NCBI GenBank assembly: GCA_019359695.1
Contig: JAHHGV010000021.1
Location: 1-64,000 of the forward strand
Direction: 5' to 3'
Length of the DNA: 64,000 bases
DNA from: Brasilonema angustatum HA4187-MV1
GTDB taxonomy: Bacteria; Cyanobacteriota; Cyanobacteriia; Cyanobacteriales; Nostocaceae
Shown: positions 8,628-16,754 of the stretch, one piece after another
Layout: each line of letters starts with the position of its first letter
How positions within the stretch are numbered: position 1 is the first letter of the stretch
Program-made: the position numbers and the translations under genes
The notes under the pieces: generated by a model
Told to the model about the DNA's origin: nothing
Database searches by the model: none
The model's input: the letters and a program-made list of their open reading frames with translations, nothing else

Positions 8628-9001
8628 TCCTCCTAATTGGGAAAATTAGTTGTTGTTGTGATTTAAGGTGTGAATTTGTTTAGTGGTGATGAGTACAGCG
8701 ATGTAAGCGCGACAAGCGGCGCTCGTCCCAAGGGGAGCCACTGCTCCACTTGGGGTTTCACGCCAGTCCCCTCAACGGGGGGCTCCCCAAGTGGAGCAAG
8801 TGGCGTGACACGCGCAAGGAACACGCCTACGCAATCAGCACTTCAATTGGCACAACAGGTGAAAAATGAAGCTTACATTCAGGCAAAATAAGGCAATTAA
8901 TGTTGTTAACAGTTGCCAGATCTGATTTACGATTTTTGCACTGACTTGAAACGAACGTATGGCAAACCCCAGAGGAATGAATGAAGACACCAAGATCACA
9001 A
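8628..9001. repeat. Intergenic palindromic repeat element between hesA and hesB
   Basis: CCACTGCTCCACTTGGGG (8738-8755) pairs with CCCCAAGTGGAGCAAGTGG (8785-8803) with one extra base. Between them CCCC-TCAAC-GGGG makes an inner hairpin. The segment CGCCAGTCCCCTCAACGGG (8761-8779) closely resembles the core of the repeats at 35274-35359 and 55432-55529 inside PKS genes, so all three look like one family. The rest of the gap shows no gene; a short plus-strand frame over it is just translation of the repeat. Confidence 0.65.
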
Positions 9002-9802
9002 TTATTTGTTTGCAACACTGGTGGTTTCCATGACTTGAGATTGCGAGTATCTCCAAGGCGCACTGTTACCACATACAGGACAATCGCGATCGCGATGAGA
9101 ACGGCGCTTGACAAATTCCATCCGGGTTAGATCAATTGTCAAAAGCTGTGACAACAAAGGTTGACTTAACCCAGTGATCAGCTTGATCGCCTCCAGTGCA
9201 GTCAGACAAGCTAGTGTTCCAGAAACAGCACCTAGAACAGAAAAGCCACGCCTATCCCAATCAGGTTTTTCCGGAAATAAGCAAGATAAACAAGGAGTCA
9301 CACCAGGAATAATTGTGGTTAAGTAAGCCTCCATCCCGTCCATTGCTGCTTCCACCATAGGTTTACGCCAGCGTACGCAAGCTTCATTTAACAAATCGCG
9401 CTCCGTAAAATTATGAGCGCAGTCAAGAGCCATGTCAGCTGATTGCACTAAGGAGTCTACATTTTCCGGGGTGACATATTCATGAACTGCTTCCACTTGG
9501 ACATCAGGATTGATGGCTTGGAGAGTTTCTTGTGCTTTGAACACCCTAGGCTTGTCCACCCAATCGTGCGTCATCAGAATCTGACGATTCATGTCATCAA
9601 GCCGCAGGTCACCACCCCGGACTAGAATCAGCCGCCCAACGCCAGCTACTGCAAGGTATAGCGCCGCCGTACCGCCCAATCCTCCTACACCTGTAACGAC
9701 AACCGTCGCTGATTTGAGGCGCTTTTGTGCTGTTTCGCCAAAATTAGGAAGCATCATTTGACGACGGTAGCGTTCCAACTCGGTAGGCGTTAGGTCTACC
9801 AC
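9002..9802 (-). CDS. hesA: HesA, ThiF/MoeB/E1-like adenylyltransferase
   Basis: HesA belongs to the ubiquitin-activating-E1-like family (ThiF, MoeB) and is nif-associated in cyanobacteria. The 266 residues have the nucleotide-binding VVVTGVGGLGGTAALYLA near residue 35 and the DDMNRQIL motif. Zinc-binding cysteine pairs CLSC and CPVC are also present. The start is GTG at 9802 with AGGAGG six bases away; MVDLTPTELERYRRQMMLPNF is the expected N-terminus. It follows nifW by about 10 bases, probably in the same transcript. Its exact chemistry in nitrogenase maturation is not settled. Confidence 0.92.
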   Translation of the reverse strand: MVDLTPTELERYRRQMMLPNFGETAQKRLKSATVVVTGVGGLGGTAALYLAVAGVGRLILVRGGDLRLDDMNRQILMTHDWVDKPRVFKAQETLQAINPDVQVEAVHEYVTPENVDSLVQSADMALDCAHNFTERDLLNEACVRWRKPMVEAAMDGMEAYLTTIIPGVTPCLSCLFPEKPDWDRRGFSVLGAVSGTLACLTALEAIKLITGLSQPLLSQLLTIDLTRMEFVKRRSHRDRDCPVCGNSAPWRYSQSQVMETTSVANK

Positions 9803-9812
9803 TTTTTACCTC

Positions 9813-10130
9813 CTAATCTGATGTGATTTCTGTCAGCGTGACTACATTTTTCGGCTTCTGATTAAACACTTTGAACAGCTTTTGTTCCTGGGGTGTTGAT
9901 TCAAGAAAGACCTGATAGGCTTGTTCCAAAGCCTCACAATATTTACTTAATCTATCTGAAATACTGAGATCAGTATAATTTTCATCAATTTCTTTGATAA
10001 ATTGAGAAAACTTTTTCAAAATATGCAGGCGATTTACATTCACGAACTTTTGATCGTAGGGGAGTTGAAAAAACTGAAAATACTCCTCTGCATCTTCAAG
10101 TTTTTTGAATTGATCATAATCCCAGGTCAT
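9813..10130 (-). CDS. nifW: Nitrogenase-stabilizing/protective protein NifW
   Basis: A small helical protein that associates with the MoFe protein and protects it from oxygen or assists its maturation. The 105 residues include the NifW hallmark blocks AEEYFQFFQLPYDQKFVNVNRLHILKKF (paraphrased extent residues 14-41) and CEALEQAYQVFLESTPQEQKLF. The ATG at 10130 overlaps the DUF683 stop by 4 bases, which indicates translational coupling. Confidence 0.92.
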   Translation of the reverse strand: MTWDYDQFKKLEDAEEYFQFFQLPYDQKFVNVNRLHILKKFSQFIKEIDENYTDLSISDRLSKYCEALEQAYQVFLESTPQEQKLFKVFNQKPKNVVTLTEITSD

Positions 10131-10348
10131 TTTCCCTGCTCCAGCTTTTTTACCTGTTGCTTAAGTTCGTCTAACTGACGATAAATTTCATAAGTCTGGG
10201 AAGCAACATCCATCAGTTGTTGATAATCTGTTGGTAATCCCTCTGCCAAATCGTGCAGATCCATTTTCATTTGACCTGCTTTACTATTAAGGCGTTTTAT
10301 CTGATTTTTCAGATCCTCAATAGTCGATGTTTCTTCAGCTTGTGCCAT
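10127..10348 (-). CDS. Nif-associated DUF683/CCE_0567-like small protein
   Basis: From the ATG at 10348 the protein is 73 residues, almost all helical coiled coil: IEDLKNQIKRLNSKAGQMKMDLHDLAEGLP, then DYQQLMDVASQTYEIYRQL and a lysine-rich end. This matches the CCE_0567-like metalloprotein family found next to nifX and nifW. The frame extends seven residues further upstream without a better start. Its role is unknown; metal binding is reported for a family member, from memory. Confidence 0.85.
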   Translation of the reverse strand: MAQAEETSTIEDLKNQIKRLNSKAGQMKMDLHDLAEGLPTDYQQLMDVASQTYEIYRQLDELKQQVKKLEQGK

Positions 10349-10415
10349 CAAACCTCTTTCTTGCCTCAAAAAAGAAGAGAATAATTCTTTTTACTCTTCA
10401 TCACTGATGATTTTT

Positions 10416-10892
10416 TTAAATATTACCTACTTCCGGGAAACGCTGAGCCAAACTGACGCCAGTTTGTACAAACTTTTCTCCCTGTTCTGCTAATTTTTCC
10501 AACGAGTCAAAGCCAAAGCGGTGTGCATCTCTTAAAGTCTTTGCAGCTAACAAAAGACGACCAGAAAAGACCAGTGCCCAGCCAAATCCTTCATGATTCA
10601 AATCAACCACAACTTGAGATAAAAGACCTGTTTCCTTTTCAATGCAGGCAGCAACCGCACGATAAAATGCCATAATTCTTGCCTGAGTCATCAGATCAAT
10701 TTCGCCTTCAACGGAAATTTCTCGTTTCTTTTGCTTGCTAACAATAAATGGTTTGAGCAGCAAATCATCAGACCAATTACGATAAGTTCCGTAAGTATCT
10801 TGACCCCGGAACTGTTGCACAATTGCCTTGAGAAAAGGCGAGTCTAAGGTTTCGCTTGGACGTGTTCCGTTAACATTATTAGTGAAACTCAT
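10416..10892 (-). CDS. NifX-associated nitrogen fixation protein (DUF269)
   Basis: A 158-residue protein with the family signature: SPFLKAIVQQFRGQDTYGTYRNWSD (extent residues 18-43), LLKPFIVSKQKKREI and the C-terminal FGFDSLEKLAEQGEKFV. It always accompanies nifX. The ATG at 10892 overlaps the nifX stop by 4 bases, so the two are translationally coupled. The role is probably in FeMo-co trafficking with NifX (inference from context). Confidence 0.9.
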   Translation of the reverse strand: MSFTNNVNGTRPSETLDSPFLKAIVQQFRGQDTYGTYRNWSDDLLLKPFIVSKQKKREISVEGEIDLMTQARIMAFYRAVAACIEKETGLLSQVVVDLNHEGFGWALVFSGRLLLAAKTLRDAHRFGFDSLEKLAEQGEKFVQTGVSLAQRFPEVGNI

Positions 10893-11302
10893 ACTGTTGC
10901 TTCCTCTTCCAATTCATCTTCAAAACTTTGGGGCTTTGGCTGTAAAGCTTTACGCAGCCAAGGTGGAGGATTACCTTTAAGAGTTTGTACCAACTTGTTA
11001 AGAATCTCAGCAATTTCTTCTTCTTCGGAACGTGCCTTAACTGGAGTCACACCCTTCTTAATTAACCGAGCTGCCGCAGTACCTCCAATTGCTGCAACAT
11101 AAGCAATTTTACAGTCAGCTAGTGCCTCAATTTTTGGTTCCAGTTTACTTTCATTACCATCTAGCTTCAGGTCACCATCAAAAGAAAGAGTTTCTAAAAA
11201 CTCGTAACCTTCTGCATTTATTTCATACACATCAATTTCTTTCGCTCCTCCAAAGTGCTGGTTAATATGAACTCGATCATTTGTTGTAAAGGCAATCTTC
11301 AT
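10889..11302 (-). CDS. nifX: NifX, FeMo-cofactor precursor carrier
   Basis: NifX binds NifB-co and FeMo-co precursors and passes them to the NifEN scaffold. The 137 residues begin MKIAFTTNDRVHINQHFGGA, the dinitrogenase iron-molybdenum cofactor-binding fold. AYVAAIGGTAAARLIKKGV follows, then an acidic C-terminal tail (EDELEEE). It lies downstream of nifN with a 105-base gap containing a hairpin. Confidence 0.93.
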   Translation of the reverse strand: MKIAFTTNDRVHINQHFGGAKEIDVYEINAEGYEFLETLSFDGDLKLDGNESKLEPKIEALADCKIAYVAAIGGTAAARLIKKGVTPVKARSEEEEIAEILNKLVQTLKGNPPPWLRKALQPKPQSFEDELEEEATV

Positions 11303-11324
11303 GCTTAATTATCCTCTCCTCTAG

Positions 11325-11389
11325 TTATGAGTGATGAGTTATGAGTAGTAAAAAAGCATTTACGACAACTCATAATTCATAACTCATAA
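11325..11389. repeat. Inverted repeat between nifN and nifX
   Basis: TTATGAGTGATGAGTTATGA (from 11325, arm to 11346) pairs with the arm at 11368-11389, 20 of 22 positions matching. The arms are built from TTATGAGT-type heptamer or octamer units. Such hairpins in nif operons may set relative mRNA levels by stopping or protecting transcripts (inference). Confidence 0.6.
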
Positions 11390-11407
11390 ATTCTTGACGA
11401 CTTAATT

Positions 11408-12748
11408 TTATGAACTCAAAACATTCAAACTTGCCGGGTGCTGAATTTTTGCTTCCTCAGCCTGCAAAAAAATGTTCCCAATATCAAACAAAACCTGCAT
11501 TGTGCCTCGGTAGCCAACTTTAGTAAATAGACCATTACCCACGCGATCAAAAATAGGAAACCCTTGACGATAAAGAGGAATTCCTAACCGATTTGCGACA
11601 GCAACTGTGTGAGAGTTACCAATAAGCAGGTCAGATGTAGGTGCGAGTTGCTCGAAGTCTTCCAAATCACCTATGGTGACACTATTGATAGGAAGTTTTT
11701 CTAACAAGGGAGAGCGAGTCGTCGTCACCGCTGCATGAATTTCAGCACCCATTGATTTTAGAAAATGAACTGTTGACCAGAGTAAATCTGGTTCCAGCGC
11801 TAGGGACACTCGTTTGCAACCAAAGTAAAAGTGAGTGTCGAGCATGGCATCTTGCAACTGACGGCGCTGGCGGCGGTATTTTTCTGGTACACTAGTACCA
11901 CTTAAATCTGCCAATGCTTGCAAGAAATTATCCACTGGTTCTAATCCAGTCAGTTCACCAAACACCTCATAGGGAATGCTAAAGCGTTCATGCAAGATTT
12001 GCGCGCAAGAGCGCATACTCTCACCGAAAGCTAAGGTGAATACAGAATTACCAATCTCGCGCAGTTCTGTTATGCTTGTCCCACAAGCTGTGATAGCACT
12101 GTAAGAATCTTCTAAATGACCATCTAGTGAAGCAGAAAGATCAGGAACAACAATCGGCTTCAAGCCAAAAGCCGTGATAATCTCTTTTATCTCCTCCACA
12201 TCTCCAGGCGTGAAAGCAGAACTCGGCAAAATCACAACTTGTGTGGGAGAAGGATCTTGCTTGTCGCTTTTTTGGGCAATTTGCTTAACGATGCTCTCAA
12301 CAGCAGCGGCATACCCATCCTGCAATGTGCCCTTAAAATCAGGAGATGATACTAATACAATCGGTAGATGATTGAGTTCTGGATGGCGATCGCGAACTTG
12401 CTTAAGAAATCGCGGCATATCATCGCCTCTGGTTTCTGTCAGTGCAGTCGTACACAAACCAATGATTTCTGGCTTTGACTTCTCGGCTAACGTAACAATA
12501 GCCTGTTCTACATTCTCCTCCCCACCCAAGATCGTGCTAACTTCCATCATTGCTGTGGTAGAAAGGGGAATCGACTCACAAAAATGCTTCACCAACATAG
12601 ATTTGGCAAAAGCAGTACAGCCTTGGGAACCGTGGAATACAGGTATCATTCCCTTCAAGCCTAACAACGCTAAAGCAGCACCCAAAGGTTGACTCAGCTT
12701 GAAAGAATTAACAGCAACTGATGAGTTTGTCACAGTCACAATCGCCAT
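11408..12748 (-). CDS. nifN: NifN, FeMo-cofactor scaffold subunit
   Basis: NifN pairs with NifE in the alpha2-beta2 scaffold on which FeMo-co is completed. The 446 residues contain GSQGCTAFAKSMLVKHF (with the conserved Cys near residue 43), CTTALTETRGDDMP and FGELTGLEPVDNFLQAL. It is a paralogue of NifK. The ATG at 12748 overlaps the last base of the nifE stop; a TTG directly before it is in frame but less likely. Confidence 0.95.
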   Translation of the reverse strand: MAIVTVTNSSVAVNSFKLSQPLGAALALLGLKGMIPVFHGSQGCTAFAKSMLVKHFCESIPLSTTAMMEVSTILGGEENVEQAIVTLAEKSKPEIIGLCTTALTETRGDDMPRFLKQVRDRHPELNHLPIVLVSSPDFKGTLQDGYAAAVESIVKQIAQKSDKQDPSPTQVVILPSSAFTPGDVEEIKEIITAFGLKPIVVPDLSASLDGHLEDSYSAITACGTSITELREIGNSVFTLAFGESMRSCAQILHERFSIPYEVFGELTGLEPVDNFLQALADLSGTSVPEKYRRQRRQLQDAMLDTHFYFGCKRVSLALEPDLLWSTVHFLKSMGAEIHAAVTTTRSPLLEKLPINSVTIGDLEDFEQLAPTSDLLIGNSHTVAVANRLGIPLYRQGFPIFDRVGNGLFTKVGYRGTMQVLFDIGNIFLQAEEAKIQHPASLNVLSS

Positions 12749-14172
12749 CAATGTACCTCCTGTAGAACAGAAGAGGAAGAAACTGCTTGCTCAACAGATT
12801 CAGCAACTTCCCACGGTGCGGGTTTGCGTACTTGCTGCCAAACAGGGCTATAAACAGCTTCGTACAGTTCTCGTGCCATTTCCACCATTCCTTCATAGCC
12901 TGCATACGGATGATGACGTTCTTGGTTGATGTGTAGAAAAGGAATCCGAGCTTTCAAAGCGGTGTATTGATTGCGACCTCCAGCAATCAACATATCAGCT
13001 TTCTTTTCCTTGATGATCCGCAGCAGCTCTTTAGGACTTTCTTGTTCTAGCATGATGCCATCCTGACCGAGCAACTTCTTGATTCGGGCTTTATCTTCCT
13101 CAGTACTTTTTCTGCTACTGGTAGCAACAACTTCCATACCCAAGTCCTGAGCTGCTGAAATAATCGACCAACTCTTGACACCACCAGTATAAAGAACAAC
13201 GCGCTTGCCTTTGAGTTTCTCGCGATAGGGAGCCAAAGCCACATCCAAAGCAGCAGTTTCTTCAGCAATCAGCTTTTCTGTACGCTCTTGCAAATCGGGA
13301 TCACCCAACTTTGCAGCAACGTTCCGCAGACAACGGTTCATGTCTTCTACACCGTAGAAAGACTCTTCAATGTAGGGGATGCCATAGCGCTCTTCCATCT
13401 TTGTCGCCATATTAAGCAGCGCTTTTGAGCAAATGATCACGTTGAGTTTGGCACGATGAGCGTAACAGATTTCGTTGTAACGACCATCACCTGTCATTTT
13501 CGCCAAAACTCGAATACCTAATTTCTCAAAAAGTCGCACAACATTCCACATTTCCCCGGCAACATTGTACTCACCGATGAGGTTGATGTCATAAGGTGTG
13601 GTGAATTCAGGTTCCGCTGTACCCACAACGTAATCAAGCAAAGCTTCACCAGCAAGGCGGTTACCAAAATTCTTACTACCGATGAATCCTGGTGCATTGA
13701 CAGGGATAACAGGAGTTCCTGTTTTCTTGGCAGCAGCTCTACAAACGGCATCTATATCATCACCAATTAAGGCGGTGACACAGGTGGAGTAGACAAAAAC
13801 CGCAGTCGGTTTGTAGCGATTTTCAACTTCCAGAATCGCTTTGTACAGCTTTTTCTCGCCACCGAAGATCACATCGGTTTCATCCAAATCAGTGGTAAAG
13901 CCTGTTTTGTAGAGCACAGGACCAGAGGAAAGACTACCACGACTTCCCCAAGAGTTACCAGAGCAGGCGATCGGTCCGTGAACCAAATGAGCAGCATCGG
14001 TAATGGGTACTAAAGCAATCATTGCACCATCAAAGGCACAACCCCCTTGAGCAGCTCCCGGCTTGGGTTGTTGCGCGCAGGACTTGTTTTTCTTGTCTCC
14101 ATGCTTGCTTTGATTGTGTTCGCACCCAGGTTGAGTGAGCAACTCGTTAATTTTACTTTGGGTGATTTTCAT
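12748..14172 (-). CDS. nifE: NifE, FeMo-cofactor scaffold subunit
   Basis: NifE is the NifD-like partner of NifN. The 474 residues open with a Cys-rich stretch (QPGCEHNQ, KSCAQQ), then GGCAFDGAMIALVPITDAAH, GPIACSGNSWG and VYSTCVTALIGDDI, which supply the cluster ligands. Downstream are VNAPGFIGSKNFGNRLAGEA and LYTGGVKSW. It is full length and uninterrupted, unlike nifK just upstream. It is preceded by a perfect 14-bp hairpin. Confidence 0.96.
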   Translation of the reverse strand: MKITQSKINELLTQPGCEHNQSKHGDKKNKSCAQQPKPGAAQGGCAFDGAMIALVPITDAAHLVHGPIACSGNSWGSRGSLSSGPVLYKTGFTTDLDETDVIFGGEKKLYKAILEVENRYKPTAVFVYSTCVTALIGDDIDAVCRAAAKKTGTPVIPVNAPGFIGSKNFGNRLAGEALLDYVVGTAEPEFTTPYDINLIGEYNVAGEMWNVVRLFEKLGIRVLAKMTGDGRYNEICYAHRAKLNVIICSKALLNMATKMEERYGIPYIEESFYGVEDMNRCLRNVAAKLGDPDLQERTEKLIAEETAALDVALAPYREKLKGKRVVLYTGGVKSWSIISAAQDLGMEVVATSSRKSTEEDKARIKKLLGQDGIMLEQESPKELLRIIKEKKADMLIAGGRNQYTALKARIPFLHINQERHHPYAGYEGMVEMARELYEAVYSPVWQQVRKPAPWEVAESVEQAVSSSSVLQEVH

Positions 14173-14204
14173 TTCTCTGTTTTATTGGGATCAAAATTAG
14201 TCAA

Positions 14205-14236
14205 TAGTTAATACTCAACTAATTGAGTATTAACTA
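14205..14236. repeat. Perfect 14-bp hairpin upstream of nifE
   Basis: TAGTTAATACTCAA (14205-14218) and TTGAGTATTAACTA (14223-14236) pair perfectly with loop CTAA. It lies between the Mo-nitrogenase C-terminal-domain gene and nifE. It probably acts as an mRNA processing or stability element in the nif transcript. Confidence 0.6.
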
Positions 14237-14258
14237 GAAAATATAGATTATGAACTCA

Positions 14259-14585
14259 TTAGCAAATGTATTTTGTTACATCTTCTCCACACTCATCAGA
14301 TAAGTAAGATAATGCTCGAAAACGCAATCCGACAAAATTGTCATACAAAGGATTGAGTTTACACAGTGGCGGAATATGAAAAGTACGTCCAAATAATTTT
14401 AGATTTCGCTCAAAGGGGCAACAGCAAGGAATTATTTGGCAACAAAGATGAGCAAGTCGAGCATTTTTTACTTGAAACCCATCCACCAAACGACGCAAAG
14501 GATATAAAATATCAAATGATCCTGGTTTTCTAGAAGTAGGTGAATGGTGTTCCTGGTGATTATGAGTGTGAGTTATAGTTTTCAT
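14259..14585 (-). CDS. Mo-dependent nitrogenase C-terminal domain family protein
   Basis: A 108-residue protein found between nifK and nifE in many cyanobacteria. After a His-rich start (ITHTHNHQEHH) it has PLRRLVDGFQVKNARLAHL, CCQIIPCCCPFERN, LFGRTFHIPPLCKLNPLY and FRALSYLSDECGEDVTKYIC, all typical of this family from memory. The conserved Cys residues and the His-rich start suggest metal binding (inference). Its function is unknown. Confidence 0.88.
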   Translation of the reverse strand: MKTITHTHNHQEHHSPTSRKPGSFDILYPLRRLVDGFQVKNARLAHLCCQIIPCCCPFERNLKLFGRTFHIPPLCKLNPLYDNFVGLRFRALSYLSDECGEDVTKYIC

Positions 14586-14708
14586 ATTACATTACTCCAT
14601 AACTCAAGAAAAAGGTAAAAGGAATTGGTAAGAGAGACTAGGAATTGAGCGTGGGTTCATTTTAGTTTCTAGTTGTTAATTGTTAGTTCTTTTTCTCAAA
14701 AATAACCG

Positions 14709-14736
14709 CTAACTACTAACTACTAACCACTAACCA
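14709..14736. repeat. Heptanucleotide tandem repeat (STRR-like)
   Basis: Four head-to-tail units: CTAACTA, CTAACTA, CTAACCA, CTAACCA. They lie between the nifK 3' end and the next gene. Short tandemly repeated repetitive heptamers are characteristic of heterocystous cyanobacteria and are known between nif genes. Confidence 0.75.
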
Positions 14737-14798
14737 ATACCTTAATCCTTCTGCCTTTTCCTTTTCCTTTGTTAGCACGTCGCAGGTGAATACAATTC

Positions 14799-15059
14799 CT
14801 AACGAATCAAGTCGTAGGAAATATCTGTCTTAGAAGGAATGTTTGTGTTGCGATCAATTTCCTCGAAGATTGTATTCACAATCCAGTTGAGCAAGTTGAT
14901 CACACCTTGATAGCCGATGGTAGAGTAGCGGTGCAGATGGTGACGATCCATGATGGGGTAGCCAATTCTCACCAGAGGAGTCTTGGTGTCGCGCCACAGG
15001 TACTTACCGTAAGTGTTACCGATGAGCAAGTCTACAGGTTCGGTGAACAACAGAGAACT
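14799..15059 (-). CDS. nifK: nifK, 3' fragment of the interrupted nitrogenase beta-subunit gene
   Basis: This encodes only the last roughly 86 residues of the MoFe protein beta subunit. Reading from SSLLFTEPVDLLIGN, it continues through NTYGKYLWRDTKTP, RIGYPIMDRHHLHRYSTIGY and NWIVNTIFEEIDRNTN to the usual C-terminal ISYDLIR. A complete NifK is about 510 residues. Upstream of SLLFTEP the frame stays open but reads LRFILPDNKRIS, where NifK should read KDLWHMR or similar. The homology therefore breaks at about 15051-15062. The P-cluster cysteines and the rest of the gene are absent from the window. The gene has no start of its own here and should be restored by excision of the element. Confidence 0.92.
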   Translation of the reverse strand, partial: SSLLFTEPVDLLIGNTYGKYLWRDTKTPLVRIGYPIMDRHHLHRYSTIGYQGVINLLNWIVNTIFEEIDRNTNIPSKTDISYDLIR

Positions 15060-15098
15060 AATGCGCTTGTTATCAGGTAATATAAATCTAAGGCTTCT
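15051..15098. other. Left junction/attachment site of the nifK element
   Basis: NifK similarity ends within 15051-15062 and the recombinase start codon lies at 15099 or 15111. The recombination core must therefore fall within or next to this short stretch. The partner copy of the core would be at the other nifK junction, beyond position 64,000, so I cannot define the direct repeat. Confidence 0.6.
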
Positions 15099-16661
15099 AT
15101 GGTGTGGTGTATGGACGTTTGGGGTTATGCACGGGTTTCGACTAGTGAACAGGCTGAGGATGAAGGTGCGTTAATTAAACAAATGCGTCGGTTGCGTAGT
15201 GCTGGAGCAACGCATATATATTACGATGTCGAAAGTCGTACCAGTGATAAGCGTAAAGGGCTTTTACAGTTGATTGAAGATATTAACGCATCTGCACCGG
15301 GCAAAGTGTCAAAGCTGCTATTTATTCGGATAGACCGTTTAACATCTTCATCAATGACCTTTTATCGTTTAATGGATGCATTAAAAAAGAAAGGTATACA
15401 GCCATATGCCCTAGATGAGCCATTCGACTTATCGAGTATTGGCGGTGAGTTAACAATCGATGTGAGACTGGCAGCATCTAAGTATGAGGTGAAAATGCTG
15501 GCAATGCGAGTCAAAAAAGAACGTGACACCCGCAAAGCAAATAAAAAACCCCACTGGAATGCACCTTTGGGGTATGTGGTTGAGGGTGACAAGTATAAAC
15601 GAGATCACCGTCCGTGTGTTTGTTTGATTGAGGGTAAAGAAGAGTTAACGCGATCGCACCTGATGAGGGTAGTATTTAATACTTTTTTAGCAGTAAGTAC
15701 GGTGTCTCAAACAGCGAGAGTACTGCATGATATTTTTGGTATTCAAGCAAACGCAGTTTCAAAAGCTACTGATACCAGGATGAACCTCTTGGAAGAAGAA
15801 GAGGAAATCACGCTAGAGAATGTCAACAAACCTCGTGGAGGTGCGTTGAATCTTCGTTATCCGCACACTGGCTTAAAATGGTCAGTTTCTGGGTTACGCT
15901 CTATCCTCGTCAATCCCGTTTACGCAGGAGGGACACTGTATAACACTGTTGTTCGTTCAAATGGACATCGCAAACCCTTCGATGAATGGGAAGTAACATG
16001 GGGAACCCACGAAGATGAAGCCATTATCACCCGTGAGGAACACGAACGCATCAAGGCAATGATTCGCGAGAATCGGAACAACCGATGGGCTACCGAACAG
16101 AAATATCTCAACCCATTCGCCAACTTAGTTAAATGCGCTCATTGTGGGGCTGCTTATAGTCGGCAGTGTAAGAAATTGGTTAAACGCAAAGGTTTTGTCC
16201 GTCATCACTATCAATGCAGTTTTTATCGGACTGGTGCTTGTCATAACGGACGCATGATTTCTTCAGATGAATTAGAAAAACAAGTGATTAATCATCTAGT
16301 TCATCAGGCTGAACGTTTAGCTGGACTGGTAGAACAAGAGGTTGATTCTTCAGAGGAATCCCCAGAGGTAAAGATACTTCGGGCGTCTTTAAATACTTTA
16401 GAAGCATTGCCATCAAATCCAGCAATTGAAAAAGCCAAAGAAGATATTCGGATGCAGATAGCAACGGCGATCGCTACCTTGGACAACGCATCCAAACAAT
16501 ACCTAATAGCTAAAGAGCGGATTGTTATGGCATTTTCAAACGAGAGATATTGGCAAGGGCTGGAGCAGCAGGACAAGCAAGCTCTACTTAAAGGATGTGT
16601 AAAGAAGATAGTGGTAGATGGCAACTTGGTTAGTGCGATTGAACTGCTGTTCATGTACTAA
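15099..16661 (+). CDS. Large serine recombinase, XisF-like element excisase
   Basis: A site-specific recombinase of 520 residues (516 from the alternative ATG at 15111), close to the size I recall for XisF, which excises the Anabaena fdxN element. The resolvase domain has the nucleophile in GYARVSTSEQ (Ser14, or Ser10 from the second ATG) and the arginine motif LLFIRIDRLTSSS. The recombinase domain includes HWNAPLGYVV and SGLRSILVNPVYAGG. A zinc ribbon with CAHCGAAYSRQC and CSFYRTGAC follows, then a coiled-coil C-terminus. It is divergent from the nifK fragment and starts only about 40-50 bases from the junction, so its promoter must overlap the attachment site or the nifK coding sequence. 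It is probably needed to restore nifK during heterocyst development. Confidence 0.92.
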   Translation: MVWCMDVWGYARVSTSEQAEDEGALIKQMRRLRSAGATHIYYDVESRTSDKRKGLLQLIEDINASAPGKVSKLLFIRIDRLTSSSMTFYRLMDALKKKGIQPYALDEPFDLSSIGGELTIDVRLAASKYEVKMLAMRVKKERDTRKANKKPHWNAPLGYVVEGDKYKRDHRPCVCLIEGKEELTRSHLMRVVFNTFLAVSTVSQTARVLHDIFGIQANAVSKATDTRMNLLEEEEEITLENVNKPRGGALNLRYPHTGLKWSVSGLRSILVNPVYAGGTLYNTVVRSNGHRKPFDEWEVTWGTHEDEAIITREEHERIKAMIRENRNNRWATEQKYLNPFANLVKCAHCGAAYSRQCKKLVKRKGFVRHHYQCSFYRTGACHNGRMISSDELEKQVINHLVHQAERLAGLVEQEVDSSEESPEVKILRASLNTLEALPSNPAIEKAKEDIRMQIATAIATLDNASKQYLIAKERIVMAFSNERYWQGLEQQDKQALLKGCVKKIVVDGNLVSAIELLFMY

Positions 16662-16754
16662 GTACAGAATTTCATAAAACCGTAATGAATTGAATGACCT
16701 ACTGGTAAAGCTTGAAGAGGTTCAATACGCTACGAACTTGTGAAATCTTGTACT
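16661..16754. terminator. Inverted repeat between convergent genes
   Basis: AGTACAGAATTTCATAA (16661-16677) pairs with TTGTGAAATCTTGTACT (16738-16754), 14 of 17 positions matching. It spans the gap between the recombinase stop and the convergent hypothetical gene. It could be a bidirectional terminator or a small element relic. Confidence 0.35.

Noticed and set aside
8670-8891. Plus-strand frame of 73 codons between hesB and hesA
   Set aside because: It translates the GC-rich palindromic repeat (Gly/Ser/Thr/Pro-rich), has no ribosome site and no protein-like composition.
12174-12692. Plus-strand frames antisense to nifN
   Set aside because: nifN is a clear full-length gene on the other strand; these are antisense shadows without ribosome sites.
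14709-14736. CRISPR-like array
   Set aside because: The repeated units are contiguous 7-mers with no spacers; this is a heptanucleotide tandem repeat.
15057-16661. Classical Anabaena nifD element
   Set aside because: The interrupted gene is nifK (C-terminal sequence is unmistakable), and the recombinase is a large serine type, not the tyrosine-type XisA.
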